NCBI GenBank assembly: GCA_019931185.1
Contig: JAINDK010000039.1
Span: 46,179 to 110,178, forward strand
DNA: 64,000 bases
Direction: 5' to 3'
DNA from: Bryobacter sp. CoA8 C33
GTDB lineage: Bacteria > Acidobacteriota > Terriglobia > Bryobacterales > Bryobacteraceae
Notes under the pieces: generated by a model
What the model was told of the DNA's origin: nothing
The model's database searches: none
What the model saw: only the letters and a program-made list of their open reading frames with translations
Part shown: one piece after another, positions 35,235 through 44,441 of the stretch
Numbering within the stretch: position 1 is the stretch's first letter
How the letters are laid out: each line of letters opens with the position of its first letter
Position numbers and translations under genes: made by a program

Positions 35235-35849
35235 TCATACAGAGCTTTCGAGATCGATGGTAGTGAAGTGTTTGCCGGCGGGCAGGGGGGATTGGCTCGA
35301 GGAGGTGAGAAGCCAGCCGCAGGATGAAGACAGGGACAGGAAGGCTTCGGGGTCGAGGTAGCGGAACTCCGCGCCGACGGGGAGGAGGGCTTCACGGTAG
35401 GGGGAGTCTACAACGGCGGGGGCGCCGGAATTGGTGCCGAGCAGGAGGACGCGAAAGTGGGCGGCGCGGGTGCGCAGAGAGGTGAGGAGGGGTTCGAGGG
35501 GGTTGATGTATTCGAGCAAGAGAGCGGCGAAGGCGAAGTCGACGGGGGCGAAGCCGGGGAGGCCCTGATTGAGGTCGGCGACGTGGAGGCGGAGGTCGAG
35601 ATGGGGAAAGCGGGAGCGGGCGGAGTCAAGGTATCCGGCATTGAGATCGACGGCCTCGACGCGCACGGATGGGGGGAAGCTATCGAGACCATTGCCTCCG
35701 GCGCAGCCGAGATAGAGAAAGCTGGCAGGTTGGTAGCGGGCGGCGGCATCGGCGAGGGAGGCGCGAATGGCGGCGGCCTGGCCGACTTGAGGGAGGTTGA
35801 CGTGGGCCTCGTAGATGTCGAGGGGTGTGGCGGACCAGGCGGAGTTCAT
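35235..35849 (-). CDS. SAM-dependent methyltransferase-like protein
   Basis: A 204-residue class I methyltransferase-fold protein. Motif I appears as FLYLGCAGGNGLD, followed by VEAVDLNAGYLDSARSRF (motif II acidic) and LRLHVADLNQG. The family is generic and the substrate unknown. Its start codon overlaps the SPFH gene stop by four bases, so it is coupled to it. Confidence 0.8.
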   Translation of the reverse strand: MNSAWSATPLDIYEAHVNLPQVGQAAAIRASLADAAARYQPASFLYLGCAGGNGLDSFPPSVRVEAVDLNAGYLDSARSRFPHLDLRLHVADLNQGLPGFAPVDFAFAALLLEYINPLEPLLTSLRTRAAHFRVLLLGTNSGAPAVVDSPYREALLPVGAEFRYLDPEAFLSLSSSCGWLLTSSSQSPLPAGKHFTTIDLESSV

Positions 35850-36775
35850 TCCTTGGTTGGGGCGGGCTTGTGCTGGATGATGGACATGGCGCTGGCGAGC
35901 ATGGAGCTGATGTCGGCGACATTGGAGGGGACGATCATGGTGTTGGCGGTTTTGGCCAGTTGGCCGAACTGATCGATGTATTTTTCGGCGACGCGGAGTT
36001 GGACAGCTTCCATGCCGCCGGGCATCTGGATGGTTTCCGCGACTTCGCGGATGCCCTCGGCGGTGGCGCGGGCGATGGCGAGGATGGCCTGGGCCTGGCC
36101 TTCGGCCTCGTTGATCTGGCGCTGCTTAGCGGCTTCGGATTTCTTGATGGTCTGCTGCTTTTCGCCTTCGGCGGTATTGATGGCTGCGTCGCGGGTAGCC
36201 TCGGAGGTGAGGATGGTGGCGCGCTTTTCGCGCTCGGCGCGCATCTGCTTTTCCATGGCGCCGAGGATGTCGCTCGGCGGGGTGATGTTCTTGATCTCGT
36301 AGCGGAAGACTTTGATGCCCCAGGGTTCGGTGGCTTTATCGAGTTCGCTGACGACGTTGGTGTTGATATTAGTGCGCTCCTCGAAGGTGCGATCGAGTTC
36401 GATTTTGCCGAGTTCGCTGCGGAGGGTGGTTTGGGCGAGTTGGGTGATGGCGAAGGCGTAGTTGGAGATACCATAGGAGGCACGCTCGGGGTCGATGACC
36501 TTGAGGTAGAGAACGCCGTCGACGCCGACCTGGACGTTGTCGCGGGTGATGCATACCTGTTCGGGGATGTCGATGGCGGTTTCCTTGAGGGTGTGCCGGT
36601 AGCGGATGACCTCGATGAAAGGCAGTAGCATGTGAAAGCCTGCGGGGAGGACGCCGGAGAACTTACCGAGGCGCTCGACGACATAGGCATTCTGTTGGGG
36701 GACGACGACGGCGGTTTTGGCGAGGACGATGAAGAAGAGAAGGGTGAGGGCTCCTACGGCGATGAGGGCTTCCAT
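35846..36775 (-). CDS. SPFH/Band 7 (stomatin-like) membrane protein
   Basis: A 309-residue protein with an N-terminal hydrophobic hairpin (LIAVGALTLLFFIVLAKTAVVV). Then comes the Band 7 domain (QQNAYVVERLGKFSGVLPAGFHMLLPFIEVI; DNVQVGVDGVLYLKVIDPERASYGI) and a long coiled coil (MEKQMRAEREKRATILTSEATRDAAI and onward). It fits the QmcA/paraslipin group that forms large cage-like oligomers with NfeD partners. The true start is ATG 36775, 10 bases after the nfeD stop; the longer reading overlaps that gene. Confidence 0.92.
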   Translation of the reverse strand: MEALIAVGALTLLFFIVLAKTAVVVPQQNAYVVERLGKFSGVLPAGFHMLLPFIEVIRYRHTLKETAIDIPEQVCITRDNVQVGVDGVLYLKVIDPERASYGISNYAFAITQLAQTTLRSELGKIELDRTFEERTNINTNVVSELDKATEPWGIKVFRYEIKNITPPSDILGAMEKQMRAEREKRATILTSEATRDAAINTAEGEKQQTIKKSEAAKQRQINEAEGQAQAILAIARATAEGIREVAETIQMPGGMEAVQLRVAEKYIDQFGQLAKTANTMIVPSNVADISSMLASAMSIIQHKPAPTKE

Positions 36776-36785
36776 AGGCTTTATT

Positions 36786-37217
36786 CTAGCTGGGCTGGAT
36801 GTGGAGGGTGAGGCCGTCAATTTTGACGACGCGGTAGCGGGCGCCGGACGGGGCGGTGTTGGGGCCGAGGTTCAGAGCGTTCCAGGAAGCGCCGCGGAGT
36901 TCTGCTTTACCGATGGCGCCGGGAGGGATATCGGCGATCACGAGGGCGGTTTCGCCTTCGATGCGATCAACTTGCTTGGGAGGCTGGCGGCTATCGAACC
37001 ACTGGATCAGGCGGCTGCGGAACAGGGCGAGCCAAAGGGAAGAAACAGCGAGGAAGATGAGGAGTTCGATCCAGAGCGGGACGCCGGGGAAGACCAACTG
37101 GAACAGGCCCATGAAGACCGCCCCGACGCCAAAGAAGAGGAGGAAGAAACCGGGGACGATGGTTTCGGCGGCGAGCATGGCGAAGCCCGCCACCATCCAC
37201 ATCCACCAGGTGAACAT
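36786..37217 (-). CDS. NfeD-family membrane protein
   Basis: The 143-residue protein has three or four membrane helices in its first 75 residues (WMVAGFAMLAAETIVPGFFLLFFGVGAVFMG). A small OB-fold NfeD domain follows (GETALVIADIPPGAIGKAELRGASWNAL...YRVVKIDGLTLHI). It is the short form without the ClpP-like protease domain. It lies directly upstream of the SPFH gene, the usual pairing in which NfeD associates with the SPFH oligomer. Confidence 0.92.
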   Translation of the reverse strand: MFTWWMWMVAGFAMLAAETIVPGFFLLFFGVGAVFMGLFQLVFPGVPLWIELLIFLAVSSLWLALFRSRLIQWFDSRQPPKQVDRIEGETALVIADIPPGAIGKAELRGASWNALNLGPNTAPSGARYRVVKIDGLTLHIQPS

Positions 37218-37223
37218 TGAAGA

Positions 37224-38639
37224 TTAGCCCTTCTTGCCGGCCTTGGCGGGCTCGGGTTTGCCCATGTTATCGATTTCGCTAAAGAGCACCTTGCGCTCTT
37301 CGTACATGCAGCGGTTGGCGAGCATGACGGCGGCCGAGTCGTGAAGACCGACTTCGAGATCGGCCTTGGGGCGGCCAGCGGTCTTGATGTCGTTGAAGAA
37401 GCTTTCGAGTTCGATATCGACGGGGTTGCGGTCCTCCTCAGGGACCATGACGCCCTTCTGGTAGAGCCAGCGGCGGGCATACTTCATTTCGCGTTCGATG
37501 AAGCTTTCCTGGTTGGTGACCTGATCTTTTTCGAGCAGGATGGGGAGCGCGCGGCCGCCTTTGCCGGTGGAGGCGAGCGAGGGGGAAGCAGTGGCGGGGG
37601 CGGCGGACTTGCCGGCGGCTTCGGTCTTGGGCAGTGGCGGCTCGGTGTACCACATGCCGAGGGCGGGTTCGCTATCGGTGCCGACGGTGATGTGGATGGT
37701 GCCCTGGGTGCCCATAATGCACTCGCCGAATTCGGTGCGCTCGGCGTTGAACAGGGGGCAATGGCGGTTGGTGGTGATGGAAGTGTAGTGGAGCTTCTGG
37801 CCCTTGGGGTATTTGAAGATGAGCTGGATATTGTCGAAGATGTCGCGGCCGTCCTTAATATAGTCGGTGCCGCCGACGCCGACGACGAACTCGGGCTGGG
37901 CGCCGAACATCCAGTCGGCAACGTCGATCTGGTGGGAGGCGAGCTCGGCGGTGAGGCCGCCGGAGAACTCACGGTACTTGCGCCAGTTGACTTCCTTGTC
38001 GGTGCGGTCCTTGGGGAGGGGCTTATTCCAGGGGTCCTTGGCGAAGGTATTACGGTGCCACTGGCCGCGGATGTGGGTGACGGTGCCGAGCATGCCTTTG
38101 TCGATCATCTGCTTGGCGGTCTGGTAGAACTTGGAGTAGCGGCGCTGGAGGCCGACCTGGAGAACCTGTTTGGGCTTGGAGTTGGACAGGGCGCGGAGGG
38201 CGTGAATTTCCTCGGGCTTGAAGACGAGACTTTTTTCGCAGAAGACATGCTTGCCGGCGTCGAGGGCATCGCGGGTGGCGGGGAAGTGCATGTAGAGGGG
38301 CGTGGCAATGAGGACAGCGTCGACGCTCTTGTCGGCGAGCAGTTCGCGGTAATCCTTGAACATCTTGGGCTTTGTGCCGATGATTTCGGCACCCTTGCGC
38401 ATGCTGGGCTCGTAGACATCGCAGACGGCGACGCAGGCTCCATTGTCGATGCCCTTGAGGTGTTGCAGAAGATACTGGCCGCGGCTTCCGACGCCGATGA
38501 AGCCGAACTGGACGGTGTTGTTGGCGGCCTTGACCTTGGAAACAAACGGAGCACCGGTGATGCTGAGAGTGGCGGCAGCTGCCGCCAGTTTGGACGCCTC
38601 GCGACGCGTCAGATCCTGCTTCTCACTCATAGATGCCAT
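37224..38639 (-). CDS. Tat-exported Gfo/Idh/MocA oxidoreductase
   Basis: A 471-residue protein. It has a Tat-like leader (LTRREASKLAAAAATL, then SITGAPFVSKVKA), the NAD(P) fold (FGFIGVGSRGQYLLQHL) and ATPLYMHFPATRDALDAGKHVFCEKSLV, with the catalytic-motif lysine. The oxidoreductase domain holds ASHQIDVADWMFG. There is an Ala/Pro/Ser-rich insert around residue 360. Such exported members are common in Acidobacteria and Planctomycetes and act on sugars with tightly bound cofactor. Start taken at ATG 38639; ATG 38630 is also possible. It precedes nfeD by six bases. Confidence 0.9.
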   Translation of the reverse strand: MASMSEKQDLTRREASKLAAAAATLSITGAPFVSKVKAANNTVQFGFIGVGSRGQYLLQHLKGIDNGACVAVCDVYEPSMRKGAEIIGTKPKMFKDYRELLADKSVDAVLIATPLYMHFPATRDALDAGKHVFCEKSLVFKPEEIHALRALSNSKPKQVLQVGLQRRYSKFYQTAKQMIDKGMLGTVTHIRGQWHRNTFAKDPWNKPLPKDRTDKEVNWRKYREFSGGLTAELASHQIDVADWMFGAQPEFVVGVGGTDYIKDGRDIFDNIQLIFKYPKGQKLHYTSITTNRHCPLFNAERTEFGECIMGTQGTIHITVGTDSEPALGMWYTEPPLPKTEAAGKSAAPATASPSLASTGKGGRALPILLEKDQVTNQESFIEREMKYARRWLYQKGVMVPEEDRNPVDIELESFFNDIKTAGRPKADLEVGLHDSAAVMLANRCMYEERKVLFSEIDNMGKPEPAKAGKKG

Positions 38640-38733
38640 TAGTCTATCAATACTGCCTGAGCGAAGCGCAAGCCGGGGCCAATTGTGCGCGAAGATGGGA
38701 TGGCTAACGGTTGAAGACAAGGAGACAGAAGCC

Positions 38734-39201
38734 ATGGTGATCGCGCCGGGGCCGGAGAATTGGATCCGGCTAGAGGTATTTAAGACGGGATTGATGCGGG
38801 GCAAGAAGCACTTGTTTGAGTTCCCGGCCTATCGGGGTTCGGCGGAGCGAACGCCGCGCCGGTACTCGATCGTGCTCGATGCGCGGCGAATCGAATGCAA
38901 AGACGATTGGTTGAAGGCCGATGATTTGAGAAAAGTAACGGCTTATGCCGTGAAGGACATGCTCGATGCCGAGCGGAATCCGGAGATCCGATATGAGAGC
39001 GAGAGCGGGCTGTTGACGATTCGGGGCAAGACGGCGACGGTGGGAGTGGTGCTGAGCGAAGTGGCTCCGGACGTGTGGGAAGGCTCGGCTAGCGTGGACA
39101 TGCGGCAGTTTGGCTTGAAGCCGCCAACGGCGGCGCTGGGAGCGGTGGGGACCGAGCCGGTGATGAAGCTGAGCTTCCGGATCAAGGTTCGCGCGGCGTG
39201 A
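38734..39201 (+). CDS. YceI-family protein
   Basis: A 155-residue lipocalin-like beta-barrel. The family pattern is present: WIRLEVFKTGLMRGKKHLFEFPAYRGSAE, RRYSIVLDARRIECKDDWLK, then VKDMLDAERNPEIRYESE, LTIRGKTATVGVVL and SVDMRQFGLKPPTA. YceI members bind isoprenoid-like lipids. It lacks a signal peptide, so it may act in the cytoplasm. The ATG at 38734 has GGAG about 10 bases upstream. Its end overlaps the convergent BrkB-type gene by 20 bases. Confidence 0.85.
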   Translation: MVIAPGPENWIRLEVFKTGLMRGKKHLFEFPAYRGSAERTPRRYSIVLDARRIECKDDWLKADDLRKVTAYAVKDMLDAERNPEIRYESESGLLTIRGKTATVGVVLSEVAPDVWEGSASVDMRQFGLKPPTAALGAVGTEPVMKLSFRIKVRAA

Positions 39202-40000
39202 TGGTGAGTTGAAGAGCGCGTGCCTGACGGGCACACCATTCGGCGCCGCCGAGCACGAGCATGCTGAACAGGAAGCTCCAGATGAGGATGGTGACGGAAT
39301 GGGCAAAGGGCCCGTATTCGTGGCGGAGCTTCGAGTAGAGCCAAGGCCAGATGAGGAGATTGAGGAGCTTAAGCGATTCGATGGCGAGGCCGACGAAGAC
39401 GCTAGCGAGGAAAACGAGCAGCGGGGGGATCTTGGCATTGGGCAAGAGCCAGTAGGTGAGGAAGACGATGAGGATGGTAATGGGAATGGAGGCAAGCTTA
39501 TAGACGATGGCGCTGAGCCAGCCGATTTTGACGACCGGGGCGGCGGCGAAGCTGGAGACGAGCCAGAGGATGCCGCAAAGGAAGATGAGGCCCTGGCTAA
39601 TGAGTTGGTTGGAGAGAAAGCCGCGATTTTTCGAGATGCCCCAGATGCGGTTGAAGGCAACCTCGAGGGGCATGAAGATGCCGTTGGCGGTGAAGAGCAG
39701 CAGGAGCATGGAGACCCAGCTGAGGGCGCGGCCATTGGTGTAGACGGCGGATTGGAGGTTGCGCACGAGGAAGGCGCCGGTCTCGCCGGCGAAGTAATCC
39801 TGAAGGGCGACATAGATGGCTTTTTCGACATCGAGCCAGTGAAGGGCAAAGCGGATGAGGCTGGTGATGACGATCAGGAAGGGGAAGAAGCTGAGCAGGA
39901 CGTTGGCGGCGACGCTGAAGGAGTAGACGTGTGTTTCAGTTTCAGCCCAGAACAGAAGGGTGGGCCGGATGCTGGGCCAGAGGCGCTTTAGTCTTTCCAT
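39182..40000 (-). CDS. YihY/BrkB-family inner-membrane protein
   Basis: A 272-residue protein with about six membrane helices. It has the family features FSVAANVLLSFFPFLIV near the N-terminus, then ALSWVSMLLLLFTANGIFMPLEVAFNRIWGI and LIFLCGILWLVSSFA. It was once called ribonuclease BN in error; function is unsettled. Its start overlaps the end of the GMC oxidoreductase gene. Confidence 0.9.
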   Translation of the reverse strand: MERLKRLWPSIRPTLLFWAETETHVYSFSVAANVLLSFFPFLIVITSLIRFALHWLDVEKAIYVALQDYFAGETGAFLVRNLQSAVYTNGRALSWVSMLLLLFTANGIFMPLEVAFNRIWGISKNRGFLSNQLISQGLIFLCGILWLVSSFAAAPVVKIGWLSAIVYKLASIPITILIVFLTYWLLPNAKIPPLLVFLASVFVGLAIESLKLLNLLIWPWLYSKLRHEYGPFAHSVTILIWSFLFSMLVLGGAEWCARQARALQLTITPREP

Positions 40001-41610
40001 GATTGATTGCGCATCAGGCGGATCATCCGCTCGGTGGAACGCAGGGCGAAGGCCATGATGGTGAGGGTGGGGTTCTGATTACCGGCGGTGACGAAGGGGG
40101 CGCCGTCGTTGAGAAAGAGGTTGGGGACGTCGTGGGACTGGTTCCACTTATTGGTGACGCTGGAGCGGGGATCGTTGCCCATGCGGGCGGTGCCGACGTA
40201 GTGGATGGAGTGGCCGTAGGGATCGGGTTTGGGGTTAGGATTGGGGAGCATTTCAGCGCCGGCTTTGCGGAGGATTTCGTTGCCGACCTCGATCATGTCC
40301 TTGAACATGGCGGATTCGTTGTCGCGCCAGGAGTAGACGAAGCGGGCGGCGGGAATGCCGGCATCGTCGGTGAGTTGGGGGTCGAGTTCGATGCGGTTGT
40401 CGGCATAGGGCAGAACCTCGCCCTGGAACAGGACGCTGACGCCGGCGGTGTAATAGTCGCGGACGGATTCCATCCACTGTTTGCCGAAGCCGGGGATGTT
40501 TTGGCCGACGAGGGTGAACTCGGGGGTCCCGCCGGTGGGGAAGATCTGGTAGCCGCGGATGAATTTGTTGCCGCGCCAGTTTTTTGTTAGGTCGGGGATG
40601 AAGACGTGGGCTCCGTTGCCGTCTTCGTTGGCGACGCGGCGGCTCATGAGTTGGGGGAGATGGCCGGAGACGCTGGCGTACAAGTGTTCGCTGAGGTAGC
40701 GGCCGACGAGGCCGCTCGAGTTGGCGATTTTGGAATTCAGCAGGATTTGGGAACTCTCGATGGCGCCGGCACAGAGGATGAAAGCACGGGCCTGGACCTC
40801 GCGCCATTGGCGCGTGGCCGTATCGAAGTAGTGGGCTTTTTGGATTGTGCCTTCGGCGCCGAGCTCGAGGGAGCGTACGCGGGCGTTGGGGATGAGGCTG
40901 AGGCGGCCAGTGTTGCGGGCGGCGAGGACAAAGACGCGGAGAGAATCGAATTTTGAGCCGGAGTCGCAGCCCTGCCAACAGGGGCCGCAGTAATGACAGG
41001 CGGGACGGCCCTTGTAATCGCGGCTGAGAATGGCCTTGGGGATGGGCAGGACTTTGAGGCCGCGGCCGAGGGACTGGCAGGCGCGGGCGAGTTCGGCTTC
41101 GGCGGGTTTGGGGGCAAAGGACGGTAGACCTTTGTTGAGGGGGAAGTCGCCGACGGGTTCGCCAGTGGAGGAGACGCCGATCATTTCCTCGACGCGGTCA
41201 TAGAAGGGGGCGATTTCTTCATAGGTGAGGGGCCAGCGGGTATCGAAGGTATCGTCGGGGGTGAATTCCTTGGGGCCGAAGCGTGGGGTGACGCCAGCCC
41301 AGAAGAGGCTCTTGCCGCCGACGGCGCGCATGCGCCACCAGTCGAAGCGCTGGTTGTTGGCCACCGAGTAAGGTTCCTTGGATTTGTCGGCGAGGAAGCC
41401 GGTTTGGGTGAGCCATTCCTCGAAGTAGTCACCGCGGAGGCCTCGATGGGGAAGATTCCAGCGGCGGAGGCGGTGGGTGGGAAAGTCGGCGACGCTCTTG
41501 CTGGCCCCGGCTTCGAGCATGACGCAATCGAGGCCGGCACGGGTGAGGGTATGGGCGGTGATGCCGCCGGAGGCGCCGGAGCCGACGATGCAGACGTCGA
41601 AAGTTTTCAT
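39988..41610 (-). CDS. GMC-family FAD oxidoreductase (gluconate/sorbitol-dehydrogenase-like large subunit)
   Basis: A 540-residue flavoprotein. FAD-binding motif [21 protein letters not shown] is at the N-terminus, [17 protein letters not shown] follows, and the C-terminal substrate domain contains [17 protein letters not shown] and [13 protein letters not shown] with the catalytic His/Asn. A cysteine-rich loop ([15 protein letters not shown]) near residue 205 could hold an iron-sulphur or structural metal site. It lacks its own signal and should ride with the Tat-bearing small subunit encoded just upstream. Sugar substrate is inferred. Confidence 0.9.
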   Translation of the reverse strand: MKTFDVCIVGSGASGGITAHTLTRAGLDCVMLEAGASKSVADFPTHRLRRWNLPHRGLRGDYFEEWLTQTGFLADKSKEPYSVANNQRFDWWRMRAVGGKSLFWAGVTPRFGPKEFTPDDTFDTRWPLTYEEIAPFYDRVEEMIGVSSTGEPVGDFPLNKGLPSFAPKPAEAELARACQSLGRGLKVLPIPKAILSRDYKGRPACHYCGPCWQGCDSGSKFDSLRVFVLAARNTGRLSLIPNARVRSLELGAEGTIQKAHYFDTATRQWREVQARAFILCAGAIESSQILLNSKIANSSGLVGRYLSEHLYASVSGHLPQLMSRRVANEDGNGAHVFIPDLTKNWRGNKFIRGYQIFPTGGTPEFTLVGQNIPGFGKQWMESVRDYYTAGVSVLFQGEVLPYADNRIELDPQLTDDAGIPAARFVYSWRDNESAMFKDMIEVGNEILRKAGAEMLPNPNPKPDPYGHSIHYVGTARMGNDPRSSVTNKWNQSHDVPNLFLNDGAPFVTAGNQNPTLTIMAFALRSTERMIRLMRNQSWKD

Positions 41611-41613
41611 GGG

Positions 41614-42156
41614 TCAGGACCTTGCCCGCAGGAGCGGCTTATAACCGGGAGGGACGGTGAAGGGTTGACCGGGATCGCCGGGGAATTCGCGGAGGAAGCC
41701 CATGCCCTGGTAGCCCAATTCCTTGAGGATACCTTCCTCGGAGGTATAAAAGGCGGTGGTGACGGCGGATTTCAGCAGGACGAAGAAGTGTTCGTCGCGG
41801 GAGCGGGGGGCGAATTCGCGGGGGGCGAGGCGGGAGAGCAGAGCGAAGGCGTCCGGTTGGCGGGCGAAGCGGGCGAGGCCATTGCGCCAGGAGCGCTGGA
41901 GGGAGGGAGGGGCGCTGGCGAGAACGAAATCAATGTAGCGCTCGACGTGAGCGGCGGCCGCGCCGCCACTGCGCGGGGAGGGGGGGATCAGGACGGCGGC
42001 GTAGCGGCTGAGCGTGGCGGCTTCGGCCGATGCAAAAAACCGGAAGGAGTAGGGGTTGAGGGAAGTAGGCGGGGACTGGTGTTGGTGGGCCTGGTCCGCG
42101 GCGCGGGCCCACGCGGCGAGAGCCAATTGAAGGGCATTGCGGCGGGAGAAGGGCAT
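41614..42156 (-). CDS. Gluconate 2-dehydrogenase subunit 3-type small subunit (Tat leader)
   Basis: The 180-residue protein begins SRRNALQLALAAWARAADQ, a Tat-type leader. The subunit 3 fold follows (TLSRYAAVLIPPSPRSGGAAAAHVERYIDFVLASAP), ending KELGYQGMGFLREFPGDPGQ. It normally escorts the GMC subunit across the membrane. It is three bases upstream of that gene. The usual cytochrome c subunit is not in this operon. Confidence 0.85.
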   Translation of the reverse strand: MPFSRRNALQLALAAWARAADQAHQHQSPPTSLNPYSFRFFASAEAATLSRYAAVLIPPSPRSGGAAAAHVERYIDFVLASAPPSLQRSWRNGLARFARQPDAFALLSRLAPREFAPRSRDEHFFVLLKSAVTTAFYTSEEGILKELGYQGMGFLREFPGDPGQPFTVPPGYKPLLRARS

Positions 42157-42216
42157 GACGATACTTTAGCGTGAGAAGTCTAAGGATACGGCAGGAACTG
42201 ACCGATAGAAAAATAC

Positions 42217-43641
42217 GTGAAGAACTCAGACCACTCGTCCCTGTCTGGCGTTACTTGCCCTGAGGGTTCCCTGGAACACTCCTCCCAAGCGGATACGGAT
42301 GTCGCCACTGGGCTAAACGCCACTCAAACAGCACCCCATGACCGCATGCCTATCCCGGATCCTCCGGAGATGATGGAGGAGACAAATATCGCCGAAAGCA
42401 CGGTGGAGCAACTGATCCTGAAGCAGCTTTACTACAAGGGTGAAGCAATGGGGCGGGATCTGTCGAACAGCCTTGGCCTAAAGTACAGTGTGATTGAGCC
42501 GATCGTGGAAACGCTTAAGCGCAACCACTTGATAGCCTCCAAGAGATCGATGGGAATGGGAAACATGTCGAGCATGTTTCACTTGAGCGATGCTGGGCGG
42601 AAACTGGCGCAGCAATACTTGGAGATCAATACATATGCGGGGGTAGCGCCGGTCAGCTTGGAAGAATACCGCGAATTGGTGCGTTTGCAGAAGCTGGAGG
42701 CCGGTTGGTTGACCAAGCGAGCACTGACGGAAGCATATCGGCACATGGTGGTGGCGGACGATATCCTAAGCCAGATCGGGCCGGCGGTGAACAGCGGTAA
42801 GAGCTTCTTGATTTATGGGCAGCCGGGGAACGGCAAGACGTTCTTGGCTGAAGCGCTATTCAATATCAATTCGACGCCGATTTTCATTCCGTTTGCCGTG
42901 GAATACCAAGGGCAGATCATCCAGATTTACGATCCGCTGTACCATCAACCACTTGACCAGCCAGCGGAGTCGATCTCGGTGCTGGCATCGGCAGTAAGCG
43001 ATGATTTCCCATACGATAGGCGGTACTTCCGCTCGAAACGTCCTTTTATCACGACGGGTGGGGAATTGGCGCTAGAGAATCTTGATTTGAGCTTTAACCA
43101 GACGAGCAAGGTTTATGATGCTCCATTTCAGTTGAAGGCAAACAACGGCATCTATCTAATTGATGACTTTGGGCGGCAGAAAGTGACCCCCGCTGAAGTG
43201 CTGAACCGCTGGATCGTCCCGATGGAAAGAAAGATCGATTATTTGAATTTCCAGCAAGGCGGCAAGATGACTGTACCGTTTGAGTGTTTTCTGGTATTCT
43301 CGACGAACCTGAATCCCGATCAATTGGGCGACGAAGCGTTCTTGCGCCGGATTCAATACAAGATGTTCTTGAGGAGCCCGGGGGAGGCGGAATTTGCGGA
43401 GATTTTCGAGCAATTCTGCAAGAAACAGAAAATTCCCTGTGCACCGAATCTGATCGGGCGATTCCTAACGAAATACTATCGAAATGGGGGCAAACGAATG
43501 AGGAGGTGTCATCCGCGGGATGTGATTACCCACGCGATCGACCACATCAAATTCGAGCGGCTGCCGTGGATGATCACCGAAGAGGTATTGGATCACGCCT
43601 TTGGGAGTTGCTTCACGACAGTGAACCATCTCGAAGACTAG
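42217..43641 (+). CDS. AAA ATPase with N-terminal winged helix
   Basis: A 474-residue protein with a GTG start. After a Ser/Thr/Gln-rich first 45 residues comes a winged-helix segment (VEQLILKQLYYKGEAMGRDLSNSLGLKYSVIEPIVETLKRNHLI). The AAA core follows: Walker A GQPGNGKTFLAEAL near 205, Walker B GIYLIDDFGR, sensor FECFLVFSTNLNP and LGDEAFLRRIQYKMF, then a C-terminal lid. Its base composition is less G-skewed than the flanking genes. Role unknown; it could be a regulator or remodeller. A later in-frame ATG (MPIPDPPEMM) may be the true start. Confidence 0.82.
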   Translation: MKNSDHSSLSGVTCPEGSLEHSSQADTDVATGLNATQTAPHDRMPIPDPPEMMEETNIAESTVEQLILKQLYYKGEAMGRDLSNSLGLKYSVIEPIVETLKRNHLIASKRSMGMGNMSSMFHLSDAGRKLAQQYLEINTYAGVAPVSLEEYRELVRLQKLEAGWLTKRALTEAYRHMVVADDILSQIGPAVNSGKSFLIYGQPGNGKTFLAEALFNINSTPIFIPFAVEYQGQIIQIYDPLYHQPLDQPAESISVLASAVSDDFPYDRRYFRSKRPFITTGGELALENLDLSFNQTSKVYDAPFQLKANNGIYLIDDFGRQKVTPAEVLNRWIVPMERKIDYLNFQQGGKMTVPFECFLVFSTNLNPDQLGDEAFLRRIQYKMFLRSPGEAEFAEIFEQFCKKQKIPCAPNLIGRFLTKYYRNGGKRMRRCHPRDVITHAIDHIKFERLPWMITEEVLDHAFGSCFTTVNHLED

Positions 43642-44420
43642 AGAGAGCGGATGCGTAGATTGCGGAACCAAGCTTCGTCGCCGTGGTTCTGAATGAGGAT
43701 GGGGCTCTTCTTCTTGGGTTGATCGACAAGCAGCTTATAGACGGGATGGGTCTCGCCCCAGCGGGCGCGGGCCCCGGCGGCGATGACGGGGCTCTTCAGG
43801 TTGGCGTCGAGAACTTTTTCGCCGTTGACCCAATGTTCGACGTGGTCGCCCTGTACGAGAAGGCGGGCGGAATTCCATTCACCAGGAGGCCGGGAAGCGG
43901 ATTTGGTGGGGGGCAGGAAACTGTAAAGGGCGCCGGTGCGCTGATTGTCCTTGAGCTTGTAGCTATAGTTGTTGTCGTCGATCAACTGGAACTCGAAGGC
44001 GACGGTGTAAAGCTGGCCGTGCTCGGTGGGCTTGAGCTTGGCGCGGTTGCTAGGGCGGCGTTCGTATTCATCGCGTAGGGTCTCTTCGAATTTCTTGACA
44101 GGACGCTCGATGCTTTCATTGAGAAAGACGGCATCCTGGAGGCGGTACTTGATGCCGGAGTTGCCGCGGGGGCCGACTTTCCATTCAAACTCGAGTTCGA
44201 AGTCGGTATACTCGCCAAGGCTGAAGAGGTCTTCGTTGATCCAGGGATTCTTGTTGGATTTGATGGCGCCGTTGTGGATCGAGAAGGCATTGCCGGGGAC
44301 GTTGAGGAGGCGGACATCGCGCCAGCCGGAGAAGGTTTTGCCATCGAAAATGGACTTGAAGCGGGATTGAGCAGAGGCGGCGAGCAGCAGGAGGCTCGTG
44401 GCAAGCAGGAGGCGCAACAT
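43638..44420 (-). CDS. Exported DUF1080 protein (second copy)
   Basis: A 260-residue protein with signal peptide (LRLLLATSLLLLAASAQS). The DUF1080 domain starts immediately: FKSIFDGKTFSGWRDVRLLNVPGNAFSI, YTDFELEFEWKVGPRGNSGIKYRL, HVEHWVNGEKVLD, ILIQNHGDEAWFRNLRI. Unlike the copy at 20.0-21.0 kb it has no extra N-terminal beta domain. It is probably a periplasmic carbohydrate-active protein. Stop overlaps the AAA ATPase gene by four bases. Confidence 0.87.
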   Translation of the reverse strand: MLRLLLATSLLLLAASAQSRFKSIFDGKTFSGWRDVRLLNVPGNAFSIHNGAIKSNKNPWINEDLFSLGEYTDFELEFEWKVGPRGNSGIKYRLQDAVFLNESIERPVKKFEETLRDEYERRPSNRAKLKPTEHGQLYTVAFEFQLIDDNNYSYKLKDNQRTGALYSFLPPTKSASRPPGEWNSARLLVQGDHVEHWVNGEKVLDANLKSPVIAAGARARWGETHPVYKLLVDQPKKKSPILIQNHGDEAWFRNLRIRSL

Positions 44421-44441
44421 TGAGCTCTATCATATAAAACG

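Noticed and set aside
37341..38642. 433-residue plus-strand frame opposite the Gfo/Idh/MocA gene
   Set aside because: Antisense artefact; the minus gene shows a leader and an NAD(P)-binding motif.
42217..43641. Part of a phage or plasmid island
   Set aside because: Only one gene shows different base use; no integrase, tRNA target site or phage gene flanks it.
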